A stretch of DNA of 36,632 nt from Gammaproteobacteria bacterium (GTDB lineage Bacteria > Pseudomonadota > Gammaproteobacteria > Competibacterales > Competibacteraceae): NCBI GenBank assembly GCA_020846135.1, contig JADLEK010000060.1:1-36632 (forward strand), given 5' to 3'. The notes under the pieces were generated by a model. It searched no databases, was not told the origin of the DNA, and saw only the letters and a list, made by a program, of their open reading frames with translations. Positions 9,645 through 18,589 of this stretch are shown here, piece after piece. A program made the translations under genes and the position numbers. Each line of letters starts with the position of its first letter. Position 1 is the stretch's first letter.

Positions 9645-9682
9645 CCGGGCTGGATCAGCAACCGGGCTGGATCAGCAACCGG
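9645..9682. repeat. 17-bp direct tandem repeat at the ubiC 3' end
   Basis: The unit CCGGGCTGGATCAGCAA occurs at 9645-9661 and again, unchanged, at 9662-9678, followed by CCGG. The ubiC stop codon falls inside the second copy. This looks like a recent small duplication that leaves the reading frame intact. Confidence 0.75.
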
Positions 9683-10271
9683 ACGGGCGGATCGGCAAAT
9701 CGGGCAGGAAAATTTCGCAGACCAGCAACGGGTGGCGATCCAGCCGGAACACCGAGCGGCGGCCCCAGAGGGTTTCCGGGGGTTCCACGCAACCGGCCAC
9801 GGCGCGCTGGTGCAACCGCTGGCCGGCGACAATGCAGGCGACTTCGACCGGGCCGCGCCGGACGCAGGGATCGGTGAACAGCGCCTCACCTAGCGGCCGG
9901 GTTCCCAGCCAGGTTAGCCGCTGCCCGCGCCCACGCAGGGTGCGGGCCGGGATCACGGTGCGGGCGAAAACCCAGTGCCGCTCATCGCAGCACAATTGCA
10001 CCTCACGAATCCAGGCCCAGGCATCCAGCCGGAGCTGCAAGGCGCGGGCTTCGTCCTGATCCGCTCGCATCCAGCCCTGACGCAGCACCTGCACCCGGAG
10101 TTGGCTCGGACAACGCCGGCGCAACCGCCGGGTCAGCGAGCCGGCGTCGAACAGCCAGTCGGTCAAATCGGCGGGCCAATCGCGCTGCCACAGCGAAGGG
10201 CGGGAATGCCAGTGCGGCAGTGTATACAGCGAAACAGGAGAATCCGTAGGCAAGGCGGCGAATTCGATCAT
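9672..10271 (-). CDS. ubiC: Chorismate lyase (chorismate--pyruvate lyase)
   Basis: Cleaves chorismate to 4-hydroxybenzoate and pyruvate, the entry step of bacterial ubiquinone synthesis, in the cytoplasm. The 199-residue product has the family blocks REVQLCCDERHWVFARTVIP, LTWLGTRPLGEALF and the closing ETLWGRRSVFRL...LLVCEIFLP, where the conserved arginine and glutamate of the product site are expected. The C-terminal residues (RPSGC) are read through a 17-bp tandem repeat. The gene heads the run ubiC-ubiA-ABM-hydrolase and is divergent from the antiporter gene at 10404. Confidence 0.92.
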   Translation of the reverse strand: MIEFAALPTDSPVSLYTLPHWHSRPSLWQRDWPADLTDWLFDAGSLTRRLRRRCPSQLRVQVLRQGWMRADQDEARALQLRLDAWAWIREVQLCCDERHWVFARTVIPARTLRGRGQRLTWLGTRPLGEALFTDPCVRRGPVEVACIVAGQRLHQRAVAGCVEPPETLWGRRSVFRLDRHPLLVCEIFLPDLPIRPSGC

Positions 10272-10403
10272 GGATTGAAAGCGTAATTATGGCATGGTTA
10301 CGCCATAGCGGGGGATTGGCCCGGCGCGGTTCAATCCCCCGGCGGTTTGCGAAATGATTCGATATTCTGAATCTCGACATTCTGAATCTGGAAGCGATTA
10401 ACC

Positions 10404-11579
10404 ATGCCAGAAGTTCATCACTCACTGATATTTTCATTGTTTCTTATTTTTACCGGCGCGGCGCTGTTTGCGACGGTGGCGCTGTTTGCACGGCAGGCGC
10501 TGCCCATCGCCTATATCGTGCTGGGCATCCTGATCGGCCCTTACGGCTTCCGGTTGATCAACAACGCCTCGGCCATCGAGGAGATGGCCCAGATCGGCAT
10601 CATGTTCCTGCTGTTCCTGCTGGGCCTGGACCTGTCGCCGCAACGCCTGCTGCAAATGCTGCGCAAAGCCACTCTGATTACCCTCGGTACGTCGTTGACC
10701 TTTGCCACGCTGGGAGGTTGGGTTGCCTGGCAGTTCGGCTACACTTTGGGCGAGAGCCTGCTGGTCGGAGTGGCGATGACCTTCTCCAGCACCATCATTG
10801 GCTTGAAGCTGCTGCCGACCCGCACCCTGCATCATCAGCATACCGGTGAGATCATCATCAGTATTCTGTTGTTGCAGGATTTGCTGGCGATTGCGGTGCT
10901 GCTGCTGGTGGAAGGACTCGGCGGGCGCGGGTCGTCGCTGCAAGGTCTGGGATTGCTGATCATCACCCTGCCGTTGCTATTGAGCTTCGCGTATTTCGCT
11001 TCGCGCTATGTGCTGATTCCACTGATTCACCGCTTCGACAAAATCCGTGAATACATCTTTCTCATCGCTATCGGCTGGTGTCTGGGCATTTCCCAAATCG
11101 CGGCCTTGCTCGGTCTGTCCTACGCGATTGGCGCGTTTATTGGCGGGGTGGCGCTGGCGACCAGCCCGATTTCGTTGTACATCGCCGACAGCCTCAGACC
11201 GTTGCGCGATTTCTTTCTGGTGCTGTTCTTCTTCTCGCTGGGGGCCGGATTCGACACCGGGATGCTGGGCGCAGTCTTCGCGCCGACCCTGTTGCTGGGC
11301 GGATTGCTGATGATCGCCAAGCCGTGGGTGTTTCGCGGTTTCCTGCAATGGGCGGGAGAGCGGCCCCGGATTGCAATGGAGGTCGGGGTGCGTCTGGGGC
11401 AAGTTAGCGAGTTCGCGCTGCTGATCGCGGTGCTGGCGCAGAAAAATGAGTTAATCAGCCGGGAGGCGTCCTATCTGGTGCAGGCGACCACGCTGCTGAC
11501 CTTCATCGCTTCCACCTACTACCTGGTGCTGAAGTACCCGACGCCGGTCGCCATTTCCGACAGCCTGCGGCGAGATTGA
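10404..11579 (+). CDS. CPA2-family cation:proton antiporter (Kef-type membrane domain)
   Basis: A 391-residue membrane protein with about twelve hydrophobic helices and the Na+/H+-exchanger fold of the CPA2 group: PIAYIVLGILIGPYGF near the N-terminus, IGIMFLLFLLGLDLSPQRL, and SSTIIGLKLL. KefB/KefC-like proteins carry an extra cytosolic nucleotide-binding (RCK) domain; this one ends after the membrane part, so it is the short form. Likely exchanges K+ or Na+ for protons across the inner membrane. The next gene begins one base after its stop, so they may be co-transcribed although they have no evident shared task. Confidence 0.88.
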   Translation: MPEVHHSLIFSLFLIFTGAALFATVALFARQALPIAYIVLGILIGPYGFRLINNASAIEEMAQIGIMFLLFLLGLDLSPQRLLQMLRKATLITLGTSLTFATLGGWVAWQFGYTLGESLLVGVAMTFSSTIIGLKLLPTRTLHHQHTGEIIISILLLQDLLAIAVLLLVEGLGGRGSSLQGLGLLIITLPLLLSFAYFASRYVLIPLIHRFDKIREYIFLIAIGWCLGISQIAALLGLSYAIGAFIGGVALATSPISLYIADSLRPLRDFFLVLFFFSLGAGFDTGMLGAVFAPTLLLGGLLMIAKPWVFRGFLQWAGERPRIAMEVGVRLGQVSEFALLIAVLAQKNELISREASYLVQATTLLTFIASTYYLVLKYPTPVAISDSLRRD

Positions 11580-11580
11580 G

Positions 11581-12399
11581 TTGGTTACCCATCAAAGCAG
11601 TCCCTTGAAAGATCGCTGGCGACCGGCCTTCGACACGCTGGCTTTTCTGGCTGTGCTTGCCGGGCTGGGCTGGATTGTCAGCGAAGGGGCCGGCGCTCTG
11701 AATTACAACTGGCAGTGGTACCGAATCCCGCCTTATTTTTACCGCATCGAGGCTGGCGGGTTTTACGCTGGCCCGCTGTTGCGTGGACTGGCGGTGACGC
11801 TGGAACTGACCGGCTGGAGTCTGGCGCTGACCGTCGGATTCGGGCTGGCCGCCGCGCTCCTGCAACGCTCCTCGTCCTGGGCGGGTCATGTCCTGGCGCG
11901 GGTGTATGTCGAAATAGTCCGCAACACTCCGCTGCTGGTGCAGCTTTATCTGGTCTATTTTGTCCTTGCCCCGATTCTGGACTTGGATCGGTTCGTGGCG
12001 GCGGTGCTGGCGTTGGCGATCTTCGAGGGCGCGTTTGCGGCGGAAATTTTTCGCGCCGGGATCGAAGCGATTCCGGTGGGTCAGTGGGAAGCCGGACGCG
12101 CTTTGGGACTGTCGCCGTATGCGGTTTACCGCCGGGTGATTTTGCCGCAAGCCATCCGTCTGGTGTTGCCGCCGCTGACCGGGCTGATAGTTTCGCTCAT
12201 CAAGCACTCGGCGCTGGTCAGCGTGATCGCCGTCGCTGACCTGACCACAGAGGGGCGCAATCTGATCGCCGACACCTTTATGACCTTTGAACTGTGGTTC
12301 ACGATTGCGGCGCTGTATCTGGCCCTGACCACCAGCCTGTCGCTACTGGTAAGCTGGCTGGAACGCCATCTGCCGGTCCCCAGCGCCGGGCAGGGCTGA
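11581..12399 (+). CDS. Polar amino-acid ABC transporter permease (HisM/AapQ-like)
   Basis: A 272-residue inner-membrane permease of the HisMQ family. Visible: N-terminal helix, the YNWQWYRIPPYF segment also found in variant form in the next gene, the core from LLRGLAVTLELTGWSLAL onward, and the EAA loop AGIEAIPVGQWEAGRALGLS that docks the ATPase. The start is unclear: the frame opens with TTG at 11581, one base after the antiporter stop, without a good ribosome site. It forms a pair with the permease at 12403, as in Aap/Bzt-type systems, but neither a periplasmic binding protein nor an ATPase gene lies nearby. Confidence 0.88.
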   Translation: MVTHQSSPLKDRWRPAFDTLAFLAVLAGLGWIVSEGAGALNYNWQWYRIPPYFYRIEAGGFYAGPLLRGLAVTLELTGWSLALTVGFGLAAALLQRSSSWAGHVLARVYVEIVRNTPLLVQLYLVYFVLAPILDLDRFVAAVLALAIFEGAFAAEIFRAGIEAIPVGQWEAGRALGLSPYAVYRRVILPQAIRLVLPPLTGLIVSLIKHSALVSVIAVADLTTEGRNLIADTFMTFELWFTIAALYLALTTSLSLLVSWLERHLPVPSAGQG

Positions 12400-12402
12400 A
12401 GC

Positions 12403-13281
12403 ATGGCTCCGCGCAAGCTGCGGTTCGGCTGGCTGGATGTGGTGATTCTGGCGGTCGTCTTCGGGCTGATCGGCTATGTGCTGCATCGGGCGCAAAGCCA
12501 TTTCCACTATCAATGGGACTGGCGGCTGATCCCCGGCTATTTCATCCGCTACGACGACGTCCAAGGCCACTGGATCCTGAATCTGCTCGGCCAGGGTTTT
12601 CTGGCGACCGTGCGGCTGGCGGTGTGGGGGAGCCTGCTGGCGGCGCTGATCGGCGGGGTGATGGGCGTCTGCCGGGTCTCGCCCAGTCTGTTTCTGCGGC
12701 TGATCAGCCGGACCTATGTGGAATTGATCCGTAATATCCCGCCCCTGGTGTTTATTTTTATCTTCTATTTCTTTATCAGCAGCCCGTTGACATCGCTGTT
12801 GGACATCGAGAATCAGCTCGCCGCCGCCAGCCCGACGACCTTAAGCATCCTGGCGTTGCTGTTCGGTCCGCCGGAATTGTTGCCGAATTTTTTGTCCGGG
12901 CTGATTTGCCTGGCGTTGTTCGAGGGCGCTTATGTGACCGAAATTGTCCGGGCCGGGATCGAGTCGATTCCGAAAGGACAATGGGAGGCGGCGTGGGCGC
13001 TGGGTCTGCATTCCCGGCGGGTGCTGGCCGAGGTGATTCTGCCGCAGGCGATGCAGAAAGTGCTTCCGCCGCTGGCTGGGCAGTTTATTTCGCTGATTAA
13101 GGACTCGTCGCTGATTTCGCTGATCTCGATTCAGGAACTGACCTTCACCGGCACCGAGCTGGCGGTGTCATCAGGACGGGTCTTCGAGGTCTGGCTGACG
13201 GTGGCGGCTCTGTATTTTCTGCTGTGCTTCGGACTGGCGCGGCTGTTTCGGCGATTGGAACGGCGGTTAAAGCGGAGATAG
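12403..13281 (+). CDS. Polar amino-acid ABC transporter permease (HisQ/AapM-like)
   Basis: Second permease of the pair, 292 residues, starting 3 bases after the first. Shares FHYQWDWRLIPGYFIRY near its N-terminus with the preceding protein and has the core YVELIRNIPPLVFIF and the EAA loop AGIESIPKGQWEAAWALGL. A loop of about 40 residues after the third helix (SPLTSLLDIENQLAAASPTT) is absent from its partner, a difference usual between the two permeases of general amino-acid importers. Ligand specificity cannot be told. It would need an ATPase and a binding protein encoded elsewhere. Confidence 0.9.
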   Translation: MAPRKLRFGWLDVVILAVVFGLIGYVLHRAQSHFHYQWDWRLIPGYFIRYDDVQGHWILNLLGQGFLATVRLAVWGSLLAALIGGVMGVCRVSPSLFLRLISRTYVELIRNIPPLVFIFIFYFFISSPLTSLLDIENQLAAASPTTLSILALLFGPPELLPNFLSGLICLALFEGAYVTEIVRAGIESIPKGQWEAAWALGLHSRRVLAEVILPQAMQKVLPPLAGQFISLIKDSSLISLISIQELTFTGTELAVSSGRVFEVWLTVAALYFLLCFGLARLFRRLERRLKRR

Positions 13282-13297
13282 GGTCTGAGTAGAAGGG

Positions 13298-13379
13298 GTA
13301 GGGCGGGTTAGCGAAGCGTAACCCGCCGCTCATTCATTCGGCCAACGGCGGGTTACGGCTAACGCCTAACCCGCCCTAC
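13298..13379. repeat. Nested inverted repeat between convergent genes
   Basis: The outer arms GTAGGGCGGGTTAG (13298-13311) and CTAACCCGCCCTAC (13366-13379) are perfect complements. Inside, CGTAACCCGCCG (13317-13328) and CGGCGGGTTACG (13346-13357) are also complementary, so the element can fold as one long stem or as two hairpins of GCGGGTTA/TAACCCGC. It separates the converging permease and aldolase genes and may act as terminator. The GGGCGGGTTAGCGAAGCGTAACCCGCC type is, from memory, a common dispersed palindrome in Gammaproteobacteria. Confidence 0.8.
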
Positions 13380-13407
13380 GCGGCTCCCTACCCCTGATGA
13401 CTAACCC

Positions 13408-14478
13408 TTACAGAGCCAGCGATTTGCCCTTGGAGCCGAGGTCGATAAACGCCTCATTCAAGCGGGCCACCATGTTCTGCTCGGCCAGCCGCAGATACTT
13501 GCGCGGGTCATAAAACTTCTTGTATGGCTTGTCGGTTTCCGGATCGACCTGGTACTGGAACGCCTTGGGATTTTCCATCACGAACTTGCCAATCGCTTCG
13601 GAATAGGCGAATTGCAGGTCGGTGTCGATGTTCATCTTGAACACGCCATAACCCACCGCTTCGGTGATCTTTTCCTTTTCCGAACCGGAACCGCCGTGGA
13701 ACACCAGATTCAGCGGCTTGGCGCTAGTGCCCTGTTTCTGCTCGATCAGAGCCTGTGAGTTCTTGAGAATCTCCGGGCGCAGTTGCACGTTGCCGGGCTT
13801 GTACACGCCATGCACGTTGCCGAATGAGGCGGCGACCGAGAAATGCCCGATGGGATTCAGCCGCTCGTAGGCCTGCAGCACGTCTTCCGGCTGGGTGTAG
13901 AGATGGGAATTGTCGGCGCTTTCATCCATTTCCTTGCCGATGCCATCTTCTTCGCCGCCAGTCACGCCCAGTTCGATTTCCAGGCTCATGTTCAGCGGGG
14001 CCATCCGGGCTAGCACTCGGGCGCACTCATTCAGATTGAATTCCATGCTGTCTTCGGAAAGATCCAGCATGTGCGAACTGAACAGCGGTTTGCCGTATTG
14101 CTTGAAGTATTTCTCGCCCTCGTCCAGCAGCGCGTCTACCCACGGAATCAGCGCCTTGTTGGCGTGATCGGTGTGTAGCACCACGCACACCCCATAGTGT
14201 TCGGCCAGCAGGTGAACATGCAGCGCCGCCGAGACTGCGCCCAGCACCTTGGCTTTGAAACTGTCCTTCATGCCTTGGCCGGCGTAGAACTGAGCGCCGC
14301 CATTGGAAAGCTGGATGATCACGTCGCCCTGATTTTTGGCGGCGGCTTCCAGCACGGCGTTAGTGCTGCTGCTGCTGGAGACGTTGACCGCAGGCAGCGC
14401 GTAACCGCCAGCCTTCGCTGCCGCAACCAGGGTCAGATAATCTTTACCGGTGACAACGCCGGGTTTAAGTAGGGCCAT
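13408..14478 (-). CDS. fbaA: Class II fructose-bisphosphate aldolase
   Basis: Zinc-dependent aldolase interconverting fructose 1,6-bisphosphate with dihydroxyacetone phosphate and glyceraldehyde 3-phosphate. The 356-residue protein matches the class IIA (E. coli FbaA-like) length. Motifs: NVSSSSSTNAVLEAA, VVLHTDHANK (catalytic Asp, zinc His), LEIELGVTGGEEDG, SFGNVHGVYKPG (zinc His) and VFHGGSGS (zinc His, phosphate loop). I chose the ATG at 14478 (MALLKPGVVTGKDY), which is preceded by GAGG; the frame extends to 14691 but that part lacks family similarity and would cross the prfB leader. Central glycolysis/gluconeogenesis, relevant in a glycogen-cycling organism. Divergent from prfB. Confidence 0.96.
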   Translation of the reverse strand: MALLKPGVVTGKDYLTLVAAAKAGGYALPAVNVSSSSSTNAVLEAAAKNQGDVIIQLSNGGAQFYAGQGMKDSFKAKVLGAVSAALHVHLLAEHYGVCVVLHTDHANKALIPWVDALLDEGEKYFKQYGKPLFSSHMLDLSEDSMEFNLNECARVLARMAPLNMSLEIELGVTGGEEDGIGKEMDESADNSHLYTQPEDVLQAYERLNPIGHFSVAASFGNVHGVYKPGNVQLRPEILKNSQALIEQKQGTSAKPLNLVFHGGSGSEKEKITEAVGYGVFKMNIDTDLQFAYSEAIGKFVMENPKAFQYQVDPETDKPYKKFYDPRKYLRLAEQNMVARLNEAFIDLGSKGKSLAL

Positions 14479-14527
14479 GAATAAATCCTCGTTTGGGGGT
14501 GAAGGGAAAACCATTTTTCGCCCGGAA

Positions 14528-14533
14528 AGTATA
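14528..14533 (-). promoter_or_regulatory. Possible -10 box of fbaA
   Basis: TATACT on the minus strand followed by TTC, 50 bases upstream of the aldolase start; same string and distance as upstream of mutA. No clear -35 element. Confidence 0.3.
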
Positions 14534-14677
14534 GCCGTTGCGCCGTTGCCATAACAGCCGCGCCGCTGCCCGCCCGCCATTCGCGGGTAAGCCGGTATAA
14601 GCAGGGCGGTGGGTATGATGCGCCGGTCCCGTCCGTTATCATTCCCTCCCCCTTTCAGCGGTACGGATGATCCAGCG

Positions 14678-15776
14678 ATGCAGGAACTCAATCCCTATTT
14701 CAATCAGATTAGCGACTTGCGGGGACGCTGCGCGTCTCTTCGGGGGTATCTTTGACTTCGAGACCCGGCGCGAACGGCTGATCGAGGTCAACCATGAATT
14801 GCAGGAGCCGAATGTCTGGAATAACCCGGAGCGGGCGCAGGCGCTGGGCAAGGAGCGCGCCCAACTCGAAGCGGTGATCCACCGGCTGGAAAATCTCGAC
14901 CGGGGTTTGAATGAAGTCGCCGAGCTGCTGATCCTGGCAGGCGAGGAAGACGATGCAGCGGCAGTGACCGAACTGGTGCGGGAGCTGGACGGTTACGGTC
15001 GGGTGGTGGCGGATCTGGAGTTTCAGCGGATGTTTGCCGGCGAGCTGGATTCCAGCAACGCCTTTGTCGATATTCAGGCCGGCTCCGGCGGCACCGAGGC
15101 CCAGGACTGGGCCGAGATGCTGCTGCGGATGTATTTGCGCTGGGGCGAGCGGCGCGGCTTTAAAACCGAGTTGCTGGAGGTCTCGCCGGGCGAAGTGGCG
15201 GGCATCAAGAGCGCCAGCATCCGTTATGAAGGCAGTTACGCCTATGGCTGGCTGCGGACCGAAACCGGCGTGCATCGACTGGTGCGCAAGTCGCCGTTTG
15301 ATTCCGGCAATCGCCGCCATACTTCATTCGCAGCGGTCTTTGTTGCCCCGGAAATTGATGACAGCATTGAGGTGGATATCAATCCGGCGGATTTACGGGT
15401 GGATGTTTATCGCGCTTCCGGGGCCGGTGGTCAGCATGTCAATCGCACTGAATCGGCGGTGCGAATTACCCACTTGCCGACCAATACCGTTGTGCAATGC
15501 CAGAATGACCGGTCACAGCATAAAAACCGCTCTACTGCAATGAAGCAGTTGAAAGCCAAGCTGTATGAGCTGGAGATTCAGAAGCGCAACGCCAAGGCGC
15601 AGGCGGTGGAAGACACCAAGTCCGATATTGGCTGGGGTAGCCAGATTCGCTCCTATGTGCTGGATCAGTCCCGGATTAAGGATTTGCGCACTGGCATTGA
15701 GAACAGCAATACCCAGGCGGTGTTAGATGGCGATCTTGATGAGTTTATTGAAGCCAGTCTGAAGAGTGGTTTATGA
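14678..15776 (+). CDS. prfB: Peptide chain release factor 2, made by programmed +1 frameshift
   Basis: Releases peptides at UGA and UAA stop codons. Translation starts at ATG 14678 ([16 protein letters not shown]), runs 25 codons to CTT at 14750-14752, meets an in-frame TGA as codon 26 (14753-14755), and continues in the +1 frame from GAC at 14754. The joined product is 365 residues, the same as E. coli RF2, with the SPF recognition tripeptide (VRKSPFDS) and the GGQ catalytic loop ([16 protein letters not shown]). A naive reading starts at 14667 in the +1 frame and gives a wrong N-terminus. RF2 controls its own level through this site: low RF2 favours the shift. Divergent from fbaA. Confidence 0.97.
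14741..14756 (+). promoter_or_regulatory. prfB programmed +1 frameshift site
   Basis: The string CGGGGGTATCTTTGAC has every known element: a Shine-Dalgarno-like GGGGG, three bases, the slippery CTT codon, the TGA stop and a following C. The TGA is codon 26, as in E. coli. Confidence 0.95.
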
Positions 15777-15805
15777 AGTCAGGATTTGCGCTGACCATTT
15801 TAAAT

Positions 15806-15833
15806 CGTCATACCCGCGAATGCGGAAATGACG
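15806..15833. repeat. REP-like hairpin downstream of prfB
   Basis: CGTCAT (15806-15811) pairs with ATGACG (15828-15833) and, inside, CCGC (15814-15817) with GCGG (15822-15825) around a GAAT loop. It resembles the hairpin at 5304-5336. There is no T-run, so a terminator role is uncertain. Confidence 0.6.
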
Positions 15834-15885
15834 GGATTGGAAATAATCGCAAACTGATCGCACGATCATCTTTTCGGACCATCAC

Positions 15886-18576
15886 CTAACGCAAAAAAGA
15901 CTGTAGCGCCACCAGAAAAATCCCCTTCCGAATCGGCTTGGTCAGATGGCCGGTGCAACCGGCATCCAGGCTGCGCTGTTCATCTTCCTTCAGGGCGTTG
16001 GCGGTCAGCGCCAGGATCGGCGTCGGTGGCAGATGGTGTTCGCACTCCCACTCGCGGATCAAGCGGGTCGCGGTGTAGCCATCCATTACCGGCATCTGCA
16101 CGTCCATCAGCACCAGATCGTATTGACCCTGCTTGAACAACTCGACCGCAACCGCGCCATTGTCGGCAATGTCCAGCCGGTGGAGTGTTTTCTTGAGATA
16201 CGCCCGGATCAGCGTGATGTTGTCCTGGGCGTCATCAGCGATCAAAATCGACAAGCCCTCGCGATCTGCCGAATCACTTGAAAAGGGCCGGGTCCGGGTG
16301 ACTGGATCGAGCAGCAGATCGCTGCAGCTTTGGCCGGCAACCAACTGATTCAGCGCGGTCCACAATGCGCGGCGCTTGATCGGCTTCATCAGGCAGACGA
16401 TCCGGCCAGCGCTGCTTTCCGCCAGTTCGTGACAGCGCCGCTCGCCGGAACTGAACAGCACGACCGGCAATTCGCCATAGCCCGGCTCCCGGACCAGCGC
16501 CGCCAGCCCATCCAGACTGCTCCCCTCCCGCAACTGTGAATCCAGCGCCAACAATTGCGCAGGTTGATCCTCAGTGCGCCATTCCTGCAACCGCGCCAGC
16601 GCCGCCTCCATCGTGTCGATAGTGGCAACCTGCGCACCCGCTGGCTCGAGCAATTCCGCGATCAGCCGCTGGTTGATCGCGACATCATCCACCACCAGAA
16701 CTCGCCAGCCCGCAATCGATGGTGGTTCAACCGGCGGATTGGCCAGCGGCGCAATCCCCAATTGGAGCGTGAAATAGAAGGTGCTGCCCTGCCCCGGCTC
16801 ACTCTGCAAACCGATCCCGCCACCCATCAGTTCGACTAACCGCCGGCTGATGGTCAGTCCCAAACCGGTGCCGCCATACTTGCGGGTAATGGCGCCGTCG
16901 GCCTGGGTGAACGCGCTAAACACCAGATTCTGCTTTTCCGGTGGAATCCCAATGCCGGTATCGGTGACCGAGAATCGCAAATAACCCGGCGCTGGCGGAT
17001 CAGGCGGATTCTCGACCGTGACGATAACCTGACCATGCTCGGTAAATTTAATGGCGTTGCCGATCAAGTTGGTCAGCACCTGATGCAAGCGGTGCGAATC
17101 ACCTTCCACCAGGATCGGAACATCCGGGTGGAGATACAGGATCAGCTCAAGGCCCTTGTTCAGCGCCCGCATCGCCATCAAATCAATCTGTTTATTGAGC
17201 AGAATTTCCAGATCAAACTGCTCACGGTTGATAATCAGCTTGTCGGCCTCAATCTTCGACAGATCAAGAATATCCTCAATCAGAATCAGCAGAGTTTCAC
17301 CAGCGCTTTTGAACACGTCGACATAATTACGCTGCTCCTGAGTCAGTTTAGTTTCAGCCAGCAAATCAGCCATACCGATAATCGCATTCATCGGGGTGCG
17401 GATTTCATGGCTCATATTGGCCAGGAATTCGCTCTTGGCGTAATTGGCGCTATCAGCGGCTTCTTTGGCGTTCTTGAGTTCCTCGGTGCGCGCCTCGACC
17501 AGTTTCTCCAGATTATTCTGGTAAGTCGTCAAACGGGCATTATTTCGCTCGATGGTATCGAGCATCTGGTTGATCGCAAAGCCCAGTTGTGCAATCTCGT
17601 CGCTATCGCCGGAGACAAACCGTGAACTGAGCTGGCCGGACTGGACCTGGCGAGCCACTTCGGAAATCTCCCGGATCGGCCAGACGATCTTGCGAGCTAT
17701 GGCATGAAGCAGGATCCCGAACAGCCCGATCATGACCAGGGCCGACAGCAGCAGGGAACGCTCGATGTGGGCGCGAATGTCCTGACCCGCCTTGAATTCC
17801 TGCTGATAGGTGTTAATCGCCTGGGCGGAAATGTCCGACAGCCACAGAGTCAGATTCAGCGTCAGATCATCGAACTTTTGATTGAGGCGACGAATTTCGA
17901 TTTCCATCACGAAATCCTGGCGCAGCATCTCCTGATAGCGTTCAGTGTAGGAGCGGAAGCGCGGATCATTATGCAATGACGACTGTCCGATATTGCGCAG
18001 CAGCGATTCAAAGGCGATGGTCAGGCTGCGATACTTCACTTCCGAACGGACGAAAAAATAGCTTTCCTGGAAGTGATTAACATTGAATAACGGTTTGTAA
18101 AGATTATTAGCATCCGATGCAAAAAAAATGGCGGAGGCCAGCACCTGGTAATTTGAATCAAACCGGGTTTTATTCAAGCGTTGCTGAGTTTTAAGCTGCA
18201 TCAACTGGCCGAAAGAATTTTCATATTCGGCCAGCAGCGTTGCAATTTGATCAACCTTGGGCTGAGTCAGTACATTAGCGGTTTTAGATCCTAATTGCCG
18301 GATGCCGGCCTTAGCTTCATTGAGCAGCACCGCAAACCGTTGCTCGGCGTCCGGGCGGTTTTGCGACAGCGCCGCCTGTTCCCAGAACCGGATTTCCCAG
18401 AACTGTTGTTCGAGGCCCCGAGTCTCGCGGTCGGTCAGCGTGGCCCGCTCGCCCCGGGTCGCGCTCAATGACAGTTTATCCAGGAACAGAACCATGCCGA
18501 AATAACCCATGCCGGACAGAATGAGCAACAGCCCGGCCATCAGGTAGAAACGCTGTTTTACAGTGCTGCCGAACAT
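15886..18576 (-). CDS. Membrane hybrid histidine kinase with helical sensor domain (TorS-like)
   Basis: An 896-residue kinase. Order: membrane helix (about 8-32), an all-helical extracytoplasmic region of about 240 residues that looks like a HBM-type double four-helix bundle, second helix (about 273-295), HAMP, coiled coil, HisKA with His390 in MSHEIRTPM, HATPase (N-box [22 protein letters not shown]), and two receivers. Receiver 1 (from about 623) has VVDD, LALDSQL and MKPIK, divergent but with key residues; receiver 2 ([23 protein letters not shown]) is canonical. No Hpt domain and no output regulator nearby. The TTG at 18606 is possible, but I prefer ATG 18576. It follows the binding-protein gene (stop at 18590), which points to ligand-loaded binding protein as its signal. 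Confidence 0.9.
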   Translation of the reverse strand: MFGSTVKQRFYLMAGLLLILSGMGYFGMVLFLDKLSLSATRGERATLTDRETRGLEQQFWEIRFWEQAALSQNRPDAEQRFAVLLNEAKAGIRQLGSKTANVLTQPKVDQIATLLAEYENSFGQLMQLKTQQRLNKTRFDSNYQVLASAIFFASDANNLYKPLFNVNHFQESYFFVRSEVKYRSLTIAFESLLRNIGQSSLHNDPRFRSYTERYQEMLRQDFVMEIEIRRLNQKFDDLTLNLTLWLSDISAQAINTYQQEFKAGQDIRAHIERSLLLSALVMIGLFGILLHAIARKIVWPIREISEVARQVQSGQLSSRFVSGDSDEIAQLGFAINQMLDTIERNNARLTTYQNNLEKLVEARTEELKNAKEAADSANYAKSEFLANMSHEIRTPMNAIIGMADLLAETKLTQEQRNYVDVFKSAGETLLILIEDILDLSKIEADKLIINREQFDLEILLNKQIDLMAMRALNKGLELILYLHPDVPILVEGDSHRLHQVLTNLIGNAIKFTEHGQVIVTVENPPDPPAPGYLRFSVTDTGIGIPPEKQNLVFSAFTQADGAITRKYGGTGLGLTISRRLVELMGGGIGLQSEPGQGSTFYFTLQLGIAPLANPPVEPPSIAGWRVLVVDDVAINQRLIAELLEPAGAQVATIDTMEAALARLQEWRTEDQPAQLLALDSQLREGSSLDGLAALVREPGYGELPVVLFSSGERRCHELAESSAGRIVCLMKPIKRRALWTALNQLVAGQSCSDLLLDPVTRTRPFSSDSADREGLSILIADDAQDNITLIRAYLKKTLHRLDIADNGAVAVELFKQGQYDLVLMDVQMPVMDGYTATRLIREWECEHHLPPTPILALTANALKEDEQRSLDAGCTGHLTKPIRKGIFLVALQSFLR

Positions 18577-18589
18577 GCCATTTTCACCG

